Shown in pieces: positions 1 through 5,417 of a stretch of DNA of 5,417 bases. The stretch covers positions 1 through 5,417 of the forward strand of contig JACVQI010000245.1 of assembly GCA_015661095.1 (NCBI GenBank). The letters are read 5' to 3'. Within the stretch, counting starts at the first letter, position 1, and every line of letters begins with the position of its first letter. A model generated the notes under the pieces. The model searched no databases. It saw nothing but the letters and a program-made list of their open reading frames with translations, and had not been told where the DNA came from. The DNA comes from Gammaproteobacteria bacterium. Its GTDB lineage: Bacteria > Pseudomonadota > Gammaproteobacteria > Eutrophobiales > Eutrophobiaceae. A program made the position numbers and the translations under genes.

Positions 1-317
1 ACCGGCCGAATGATGGGCACGAAGGCAAGGGCGATTGTACTTCCGGCATGAGTGGTTTCAGTATCGCGCTGGTCGCGGCGCGCCGTTATCCATTGGTCGA
101 TGAAGAGGCGCAGGTTGTGCTCGGCGCCGCGGTTTTTCTGCGGGAGCCGGGCTCGCCGCGGCGGCGGAACTGTTTCAGTGAATTATTTTATATCGATCAC
201 GGCCGGATACGGCAAATCTACGCAGCCATGTTTTACCCCGCGCCGGGTCAGCCGGTGCCGAACTGGGCGCCGTATGAAGGCAATTTCCCATTGCCGGGAA
301 CCTTCACCTCGGAATAG
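1..317 (+). CDS. C-terminal end of a DUF8021/NTF2-like protein (5' partial)
   Basis: The reading frame is open from the first complete codon (position 3) to a TAG at 315-317, so the gene starts to the left of the window. The ATG at 48 is internal and has no reason to be the true start. About 104 residues are visible. They resemble the C-terminus of the protein encoded convergently at 381-1379: ARRYPLVDEE matches HRRFPVVDVE, and FSELFYIDHGRIRQI matches VTEAFLIEDGLIRRV. Both then end in a Pro/Trp-rich tail (PVPNW versus NPPW). This places it in the same SnoaL/NTF2-fold family, often labelled DUF8021, and suggests it is a divergent paralog. Its N-terminus is missing, so signal peptide, length and operon context cannot be judged. 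The function is unknown; the family name rests on the pattern shared with the neighbour. Confidence 0.72.
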   Translation, partial: RPNDGHEGKGDCTSGMSGFSIALVAARRYPLVDEEAQVVLGAAVFLREPGSPRRRNCFSELFYIDHGRIRQIYAAMFYPAPGQPVPNWAPYEGNFPLPGTFTSE

Positions 318-330
318 CCCGCTGTAATGG

Positions 331-363
331 CCTGCATGCCCGGGCCACTCAGGGCATGTCAGG
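331..363. terminator. Imperfect hairpin between convergent genes, possible bidirectional terminator
   Basis: CCTG-CATGCCC (331-341) pairs with GGGCATG (352-358) and CAGG (360-363), leaving one unpaired T at 359. This gives an 11-bp stem with a 10-nt loop. It lies 14 bp after the stop of the left gene and 18 bp beyond the stop of the convergent right gene, where a shared terminator would be expected. A strong T-tract is lacking: reading rightward, only TTTT about 10 bases further on; reading leftward, none. The terminator role is an inference from stem and position. Confidence 0.4.
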
Positions 364-380
364 GGCATGGAGTTTTGCGC

Positions 381-1379
381 CTACTTCCCGCTCAAACCGC
401 CTTCCCAGGGCGGATTGGTGTGGTAGGGCGCCGATGATCCGACCATCTCCACGCGACGGATCAGACCGTCTTCGATCAGGAAAGCCTCGGTAACCTGGAT
501 ACTGGAGGGGCGCGAGAAGCGGCTCATATCAACCTCCCGGCCGTCAGTCAGCGTATATTTAAGAACATTGCCGGCATGATCAAAGATGCAGTAGGCATAA
601 ACGATCCCGCGTTCAACGTCCACGACCGGAAAACGCCGGTGATGGATCCGGGTCACGATCCGGTAATAACCGCTCTTGAACTGGGTTTTGCAATCCAGCG
701 CGAAGGCGTCGAATCCGGAACGGTTGGGGGTGGTGCTGGGGTTATTGGTGGTGGCGTAACCGTTTTCGATGCGGTGGCAATCATCGGTAAATGGATAGTA
801 GCCCTTGCCGTCGTTGTTTTGCAGCCCCTCGAAATAGGCATTGGCTACAGCGATTAATTCCTGGCGGGTGGCGCGTTTGCCAGCGGGAACCGGATCCAGC
901 CAGATGGCTTCCGGCTGGCTCAGCTTGTCCATCTCGGCCACACCGTCAAACGGTGCGCCACCCGGCCGGTAGATGGCCGTTTCCACTTCCGTGATCCGGC
1001 CCAGTTCGATGCGCAGTCGTAACGCATACAGAAGTTTATTGGTGCCTTCGATCATCGTGCCGATAAAAGCCGCCTGACCAGCTTCGGGATCGGCGTAGAA
1101 ATGTTTGTAGTTGCCGACGGCCGTAGCGGTGTTCCAGAATCCGTCGCCAATATCTAGAAATTGTTCGTTTTCGCTATAGCGTACGTCTTTGGATAGCGGC
1201 AACCGGGACGGATCGTGGGCGACGATGGCCGCGAGATAATCGTTCACCAGTTTTTCCAGACAAGCCCGGTCGCAGTTGAGTGGTATCGGACCGACCAGGA
1301 GTTGTTGCGCATGGGCAGTGGTGATGAGCGACCAGATTAAACTGATGATTGCAAGTTTGATGATAAACATTATTTTCAT
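381..1379 (-). CDS. Secreted DUF8021 / double NTF2 (SnoaL)-like protein
   Basis: This encodes 332 residues of a probable periplasmic or exported protein of unknown function. The chosen start (ATG at 1379) gives a classic Sec signal peptide: MKIMF, a hydrophobic core at about residues 5-19, and cleavage after AHA at residue 24. A GGAG Shine-Dalgarno at 1388-1391 sits 8 nt upstream. An upstream ATG at 1463 would add 28 polar residues, bury the signal peptide and overlap selB, so I reject it. The mature protein starts with a CDRAC motif (Cys36, Cys40). It then shows two alpha+beta halves of NTF2/SnoaL type, about residues 38-140 and 170-325. The first contains YSENEQFLDIGDGFW. The second contains CHRIENG and HRRFPVVDVERG, patterns I associate with the DUF8021 family. 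No catalytic residues can be assigned. It follows selB by 37 bp and is probably co-transcribed with it. Its C-terminus resembles that of the convergent gene ending at 317. The fold call is fairly secure; the role is unknown. Confidence 0.8.
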   Translation of the reverse strand: MKIMFIIKLAIISLIWSLITTAHAQQLLVGPIPLNCDRACLEKLVNDYLAAIVAHDPSRLPLSKDVRYSENEQFLDIGDGFWNTATAVGNYKHFYADPEAGQAAFIGTMIEGTNKLLYALRLRIELGRITEVETAIYRPGGAPFDGVAEMDKLSQPEAIWLDPVPAGKRATRQELIAVANAYFEGLQNNDGKGYYPFTDDCHRIENGYATTNNPSTTPNRSGFDAFALDCKTQFKSGYYRIVTRIHHRRFPVVDVERGIVYAYCIFDHAGNVLKYTLTDGREVDMSRFSRPSSIQVTEAFLIEDGLIRRVEMVGSSAPYHTNPPWEGGLSGK

Positions 1380-1387
1380 GGCTGCTG

Positions 1388-1391
1388 CTCC
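1388..1391 (-). promoter_or_regulatory. Ribosome binding site deciding the start of the DUF8021-like gene
   Basis: On the minus strand GGAG is followed by an 8-nt spacer (CAGCAGCC) and ATG at 1379. This good spacing, together with the signal peptide that begins at this ATG, decides the start against the upstream ATG at 1463. The site lies within the 37-bp gap after the selB stop codon. Confidence 0.6.
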
Positions 1392-1416
1392 GATGGTCCG
1401 GGTAGTTGAATAGGGA

Positions 1417-3210
1417 TTAATGCTGTAGTTTATCCTGATAGGCCCTGGTAAACACGCGTTCATTATTTTTCATGGTGGTGATTCCCTCGCTATCCAGTTT
1501 GGTAAACAACGGGATGATATATTTACGGGTATATCCGAATTGATCGCGCGCGGTCTGGATGGAGATACTGCCCTGCTTGCGGATGATGTCAATGATCCGG
1601 CTTTTCAGGCTTTCATATTGCCTGGCCTCCAGCAACACGTCTTCCGGTAGGCTCACCAGCAGGTTGTTCCGGCACATGTAGGGAATGACATTCTCGCTGC
1701 CGGCTACTAGTTCGGCCAGCTCCTTGCCTTTGGGCGGCGCTTTGGTGTATTCCTCAAACAACTGCAATATCCTGGCGATGATGAATTCCTGATCGGTCGT
1801 GACAGTGGGCGTATGGTCCGGCAGCGACACGTAGGTCTCATGCATCTTGATGAGTTTACCGGCCACCATTAACTTTATAATGCTGTCCAGAATCTCCTTC
1901 GGCAAGTCCAGTTGCGTCATTAATTCCGCCTGGGTGATGCCGTAGACCATGGGATAATCCCGGTGATATTGCCGTAACAGTTCCACCATCTCCTGCTTTT
2001 TCTCATCCAGTAAGCTGGCATTGACCAGCCATTGGCTGGCGATGATCAAGGCCTTTAGTTCCTTCAGGTTCCGGACGGCATGTTCTATCTCCTGTTTGGC
2101 GAAATGACTGGCCAGTAACAGCTCGTCCCGTAGCACGTAGTTGCGCTTTTGCAGTTCCGTTATGATGAGTTTATTCAGTTCCAGATCGACGCGGTTTTCC
2201 AGCCGGGACAGGAGCCTGTCCTTGTTACGGACCCTGAATTTATCTGCCAGCGGGTCCAGCACGGTAGCGCCGCCGACGGTCAGCGCCGGTGACGGCCGCC
2301 GCAGGATTAAACGATCACCGATGCGGCAACTGACTGGCGTTTCGAACTGGAGTTGTACAAAGTCGGTTGTGCCGGGATTGAGGGATTTTTTATCCAGTAA
2401 TTTAACCACCACCGGCAGTTCCCGGGTACCCATGTAAGCCAGCAGGTTTATTTTGTCCTTCAATACCCAGTTATTAGCTTCGTCCAGGTTCAGTTTCACA
2501 TCCACCCAGCGGCTGGCAACAGCCATTTCCTCCTTGTCGAAAATAATATCGCCGCGTTCGAGGTCTTCCTTTTTAATCCCCGCCAGGTTTAAAGCCACTC
2601 GTGATCCCGGCAGACCCCGATCGACCATTTTCTTGTAACTCTCGATGCCGCGGATACGGCCGTTGAGGTTTTTAGGGAAGATGGAAATTTTTTGATCCAG
2701 GGCCAGGCTGCCGTCCACCAGCGTCCCCGTGATGACCGTACCACTGCCGGTGATGGTAAACACCCGGTCGATATAGACCCGGGGTTTGCCGATGTCCTTT
2801 TGTTGTCCGGCCTTGCGGGTCAAGTCCTCGATGGCCTGGCGCAATTCGCCGATGTTGGCGCCCGTGAGGGCGCTGACGCGCATGATACGGCTGCCCCGCA
2901 AGGCGGTTTTTTCCAGCCGTGCACGGATATCGTCCTCCACCAGGTTCAGCCAGTCCGGATCGGTGACAGTATCTATTTTGGTGAGGGCGACCAGTGCATG
3001 CGAAATATTGAAGTAGTCCAGGATGCGCAGATGTTCGGAGGTTTGCGTCATCCAGCCATCGTCCGCGGCGATGACCAGCAGGCTGGCGTTTATCCCCCAC
3101 AGGCCGGCCATGACATTTTTCATCAAATCCTCGTGACCGGGCACATCGATGAACCCGATGGTTTCATTGTTCGAGAGGTTCATCCAGGCAAACCCGATAT
3201 CGATGGTCAT
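1417..3210 (-). CDS. selB: SelB-type selenocysteine-specific elongation factor, N-terminally truncated (possible pseudogene)
   Basis: SelB is a GTPase that carries Sec-tRNA(Sec) to ribosomes at UGA codons marked by a SECIS element. This 597-residue frame shows, in order: switch I remnant MTIDIGFA (1-8), G3 DVPGHE (22-27), G4 TKID (77-80) and G5 SAL (113-115). Beta-barrel domain II follows at about 145-225 (DRVFTITGSGTVITGTL at 148-164). Domain III is at about 235-320 with the SelB-typical LILRRPSPALTVGGATVLDP (301-320). The RNA-binding winged-helix region covers about 321-597, ending with the RDQFGYTRKY and GITT motifs of the last winged helix. The first ~33-35 residues are missing, including the P-loop G1 motif (normally GHxDHGKT). 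In-frame codons just upstream still read Arg-Gly, as in the family's RGMTID, but are preceded by TAA. No good Shine-Dalgarno precedes the ATG at 3210. The rest has no frameshift or stop. It has its own transcription unit downstream of a terminator and is followed 37 bp later by a secreted-protein gene. GTP binding is expected to be impaired. Family call is strong; functional status uncertain. Confidence 0.88.
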   Translation of the reverse strand: MTIDIGFAWMNLSNNETIGFIDVPGHEDLMKNVMAGLWGINASLLVIAADDGWMTQTSEHLRILDYFNISHALVALTKIDTVTDPDWLNLVEDDIRARLEKTALRGSRIMRVSALTGANIGELRQAIEDLTRKAGQQKDIGKPRVYIDRVFTITGSGTVITGTLVDGSLALDQKISIFPKNLNGRIRGIESYKKMVDRGLPGSRVALNLAGIKKEDLERGDIIFDKEEMAVASRWVDVKLNLDEANNWVLKDKINLLAYMGTRELPVVVKLLDKKSLNPGTTDFVQLQFETPVSCRIGDRLILRRPSPALTVGGATVLDPLADKFRVRNKDRLLSRLENRVDLELNKLIITELQKRNYVLRDELLLASHFAKQEIEHAVRNLKELKALIIASQWLVNASLLDEKKQEMVELLRQYHRDYPMVYGITQAELMTQLDLPKEILDSIIKLMVAGKLIKMHETYVSLPDHTPTVTTDQEFIIARILQLFEEYTKAPPKGKELAELVAGSENVIPYMCRNNLLVSLPEDVLLEARQYESLKSRIIDIIRKQGSISIQTARDQFGYTRKYIIPLFTKLDSEGITTMKNNERVFTRAYQDKLQH

Positions 3211-3230
3211 GCCACGTTATGAAGAATATT

Positions 3231-3236
3231 ATTATA
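3231..3236 (-). promoter_or_regulatory. Possible -10 box for the selB remnant
   Basis: The minus strand reads TATAAT here, a perfect sigma-70 -10 consensus, about 20 bp before the ATG at 3210. No convincing -35 box lies 16-18 bp upstream (the 17-bp position reads ACCGAT). Initiation from here would give a very short leader with no clear ribosome binding site. The stretch is AT-rich (TACTATAATAATATTC), so a chance match is quite possible. Confidence 0.3.
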
Positions 3237-3335
3237 GTATTTTCGGGCAGAGGATCGGTGAAATGAGAAAAATAAGTGAAAAGCACAGGGAATAATGCTT
3301 TCGGGGTTTGCCAGGCCCGGGTTTCCAGGAGCAAT

Positions 3336-3367
3336 AAAAAAGGCGTATCCGTTGCCGGATACGCCTT
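3336..3367 (-). terminator. Rho-independent terminator of the TonB-dependent receptor gene
   Basis: On the minus strand, a perfect 11-bp stem AAGGCGTATCC / GGATACGCCTT (3357-3367 with 3340-3350) closes a 6-nt loop (GGCAAC) and runs directly into six T residues (3336-3341 on the plus strand as A). It begins 21 bp after the receptor stop codon. This is a textbook intrinsic terminator and separates receptor transcription from selB. Confidence 0.92.
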
Positions 3368-3388
3368 GGTATCAAGAGATAAGACTGA

Positions 3389-5417
3389 TTAGAACCTGCG
3401 TTTGACGCTCAGCGCCCACTCGGCCGGGCGACCGGGCTGGCCGTGGACATAGCCGACAGGCCCCCACAGATCAAACATAGTCTGATAATAGTACTTGTCC
3501 GCCAGGTTGGTGAATTCGGCCGCGACTTCCCAATTATCACTGGGTGACCGCCAGGTCAGGCGTGCATTGACAAGCGCATAGCTATCGATAAGGTTCTCCG
3601 GAGCGTTGACGGCAGCCCCGAAGACATCGCCCTGGTAGCTGGCATCGATGCGCGGCGTCACGCTGCCCAGGTCGTTATCGAGTATCCATTCGTACTGTGC
3701 GCCAATGCTCCACTTGTCCTCCGGCGTGTAGGGCGAAATCATGTCGAGCGTAACCGCCGATGCCGGGAGGCCGGATGCGAGCGTCGCGATATTCGAATAT
3801 TCGAAGTCGAGATGACTATAAGAGGCATCGAAACTGAGCGCATCTGTCGCATGCCATTCGGCTTCAAGCTCAATACCCCAGACTTCCGCGTCGCCGACAT
3901 TGTTCTGACTGGCGCAAGGCGTCGTTTCACCGGGATTCGCCCAGGTGCACTCGTTGGTCGGTAACTGGATCGAGGTATAGTCATTCCAGAAAACCGCCGC
4001 GTTCAGGCGCAGTTGATCCCACCAGGTGCTCTTCATGCCGAGTTCGTAGGTGATGAGTTTTTCCGGGTCGAACGCATTGAGCTGGCTGGGAAAGAACGGC
4101 CGCGCATTATTGCCGCCCGCCTTGTAGCCGGAGGCAACCTGAAAATACGCCATGACATCATCATTTATGTCATAAGAGAGGGCCGTGCGCCAATCCAGAG
4201 TATCGCTGGAATAGGAAACAGGGAGCCCATCCAGACCATACACACCACACCCGGCCGGGTTAAAAAAGAAGAAAAACGGCGGGGCGACACAGGGTTGGAC
4301 CGGTGTCAGATCAGGGTTACGCCGGTGGAAGGTGTAGCTCTTTTCGTCTTCCGAATAGCGCAGGCCGGCTGATACGTCGACTTTGTCCATAACATGCCAG
4401 GTCGCGTGTCCATAAATCGCCCAGTTGCTAGAGGGCACCAGATCGGGCCCATGGATGAAATCAAATCCGACATAGGGCAGATCGACCCGCGCGTTTTCGT
4501 TGGTTTCCTGGTCCAGATAGAACCAGCCGAGCGTGGTATCAACTTTTCCGTCGAAAATTGTGGCGTTCATGCGCAGTTCGTGGGTCCACTGCGTGTGTTC
4601 CATCACCTGCAGCAGTTGCTGTACCGCCAGCGGCGAACCATCGGTATCTTCAGCGAAATCGTTCTGGTATTCGCGGTATGCCATTACGTACAGCAGCCCG
4701 ATATTGTCCGTCAACTGCCAGTCGAGATTGAGTGACACGTCCCATGCTTCCAATTCATTGACCGGGTCAATGACGTAAGGTTTATACACCTGCGTATTCG
4801 CGCCAGGCGTGCTGCCCTGGAAGAGCGGATGGGGTGTGCTGGTGCCGTCGTCGATATAGGTGGCATAGTTGATATAAGTGCCACCGGTTGCGAAGCGATT
4901 ATCGTAAGGAATATCGACTCCCGCATTGTAAACCCCGGCGGTACCGCCACCGACTGCGCCGTTATCGTACCAAATCGGCACCAGAGAGCCCTGCGTGGGA
5001 TCGAAAATTAATGAGTTCGAGTGATCCTTCGCAGCCACGAGCACGCCCGGCTGTGACTCCGAATCGTCGTTCACGATACTGGCGGCGAGGTTGGCCTCGA
5101 AATTGTCGGCAACCACCCAGCGCAATTGCATGCGGCCGGAGGTATAGGACTGGCCCCCTTCCGTACCCAGTTCACAATTTGCCGACTGTTGATAGTTCGG
5201 CAGACCACCCACAGTGCCTGGTGCCGGCAGGTTGTTCGCACAGGCATAATCATAGCGCGTGACATAACCATCGCTGCTACGAGAGGTACCCGCGAAGCGC
5301 GCGAACAGCGTGTCGGGGACGAGGGTCAACCCGGCTGCGCCTCTGACTTCTGTGCGATCATAAGCGCCGTAGGTCACTCCCACGTACCCATCATCGTTAC
5401 CATCCGGCTTGCGCGTG
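3389..5417 (-). CDS. TonB-dependent outer-membrane receptor (5' partial, beta-barrel part)
   Basis: This is the outer-membrane barrel of a TonB-dependent receptor, a family that imports siderophores, vitamins, glycans or other large nutrients using the TonB-ExbBD system. About 675 residues are visible, from TRKPDGNDDGY at the window edge to the terminal SVKRRF and TAA (3389-3391). The frame runs off the window, so signal peptide, TonB box and plug domain are outside it. The GTG at 5383 is internal: the preceding TRKPDG is the usual end of the plug. Family marks are alternating beta-strands, ASGYKAGGNNARPF with FDPEKLITYELGMKS, FTNLADKYYY, the GQPGRPAEWALSVKRRF end and a terminal Phe. Only six cysteines are seen, in three close pairs (visible residues 59/81, 376/390, 490/501), likely in surface loops. 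A run of five Phe lies between the second pair. The substrate cannot be told. A strong terminator follows the gene. Family call is very secure; the subfamily resembles the iron-complex type common in proteobacteria. Confidence 0.93.
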   Translation of the reverse strand, partial: TRKPDGNDDGYVGVTYGAYDRTEVRGAAGLTLVPDTLFARFAGTSRSSDGYVTRYDYACANNLPAPGTVGGLPNYQQSANCELGTEGGQSYTSGRMQLRWVVADNFEANLAASIVNDDSESQPGVLVAAKDHSNSLIFDPTQGSLVPIWYDNGAVGGGTAGVYNAGVDIPYDNRFATGGTYINYATYIDDGTSTPHPLFQGSTPGANTQVYKPYVIDPVNELEAWDVSLNLDWQLTDNIGLLYVMAYREYQNDFAEDTDGSPLAVQQLLQVMEHTQWTHELRMNATIFDGKVDTTLGWFYLDQETNENARVDLPYVGFDFIHGPDLVPSSNWAIYGHATWHVMDKVDVSAGLRYSEDEKSYTFHRRNPDLTPVQPCVAPPFFFFFNPAGCGVYGLDGLPVSYSSDTLDWRTALSYDINDDVMAYFQVASGYKAGGNNARPFFPSQLNAFDPEKLITYELGMKSTWWDQLRLNAAVFWNDYTSIQLPTNECTWANPGETTPCASQNNVGDAEVWGIELEAEWHATDALSFDASYSHLDFEYSNIATLASGLPASAVTLDMISPYTPEDKWSIGAQYEWILDNDLGSVTPRIDASYQGDVFGAAVNAPENLIDSYALVNARLTWRSPSDNWEVAAEFTNLADKYYYQTMFDLWGPVGYVHGQPGRPAEWALSVKRRF

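Noticed and set aside
1380..1463. Longer N-terminus for the secreted NTF2-like protein starting at the ATG at 1463
   Set aside because: It would overlap the end of selB by 47 bp, place 28 polar residues before a perfect signal peptide, and lacks the well-spaced GGAG site that precedes the ATG at 1379.
2692..3222. 176-codon open frame on the + strand opposite selB
   Set aside because: It lies wholly antisense to conserved SelB motifs, shows no recognisable domain, and is explained by codon bias of the opposite strand.
3263..3295. Ten-residue + strand mini-frame (MRKISEKHRE) preceded by AGAGG
   Set aside because: It is too short to distinguish from chance in an AT-rich intergenic stretch, and no downstream gene on the + strand would give it a leader-peptide role.
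3211..3335. Possible frameshifted remainder of the SelB N-terminus upstream of the ATG at 3210
   Set aside because: All three minus-strand frames were read; none contains a P-loop or the usual DxDRLxEE-type segment, so a simple frameshift does not explain the missing part.
4013..4735. Two + strand open frames of 119 and 113 codons opposite the receptor gene
   Set aside because: They are antisense to strongly conserved receptor sequence and have no family features; they are shadows of the real gene.
5381..5383. GTG at 5383 as the start of the receptor gene
   Set aside because: The frame continues unbroken to the window edge with TRKPDG, the typical end of the plug domain, so the GTG is an internal valine codon.

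Overview
The window looks like a chromosomal fragment from a Gram-negative bacterium, most likely a proteobacterium. The main evidence is a large TonB-dependent outer-membrane receptor and a protein with a standard Sec signal peptide. I cannot place the organism more precisely from sequence alone. There are no RNA genes, CRISPR arrays, IS elements or phage genes. Coding density is high, and the longest gap between genes is 178 bp.

Layout from left to right: (1) positions 1-317, + strand, the 3' end of a gene whose product resembles the C-terminal part of its neighbour. (2) A short convergent intergenic stretch with an imperfect hairpin at about 331-363. (3) Positions 381-1379, - strand, a secreted protein of 332 residues with two NTF2/SnoaL-like (DUF8021-type) halves. 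(4) Positions 1417-3210, - strand, a SelB-type selenocysteine-specific elongation factor. It lacks its first ~33-35 residues, including the P-loop, but is otherwise uninterrupted. (5) Positions 3211-3388, an intergenic stretch with a clear intrinsic terminator (3336-3367) for the gene to its right and a possible TATAAT box for selB. (6) Positions 3389-5417, - strand, the beta-barrel of a TonB-dependent receptor whose N-terminal plug lies beyond the window edge.

The three minus-strand genes are split by the terminator at 3336-3367. The receptor is probably its own unit, or the end of one. The selB remnant and the secreted protein, 37 bp apart, probably share a transcript. The receptor and the two NTF2-like proteins could belong to a nutrient-uptake or periplasmic-processing locus, but no substrate can be named. 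The selB gene looks functionally unrelated to its neighbours, and no selA, selD or tRNA-Sec is present.

The most notable observation is the truncated SelB. Homology resumes exactly at Arg-Gly-Met-Thr-Ile-Asp in the switch I/G2 region. Just upstream the same frame carries three stops, and no other frame restores the GTP-binding loop. This is either a recent deletion or rearrangement (pseudogene), an assembly join, or a retained protein without a working G1 motif. I see no convincing evidence for an entirely new system.
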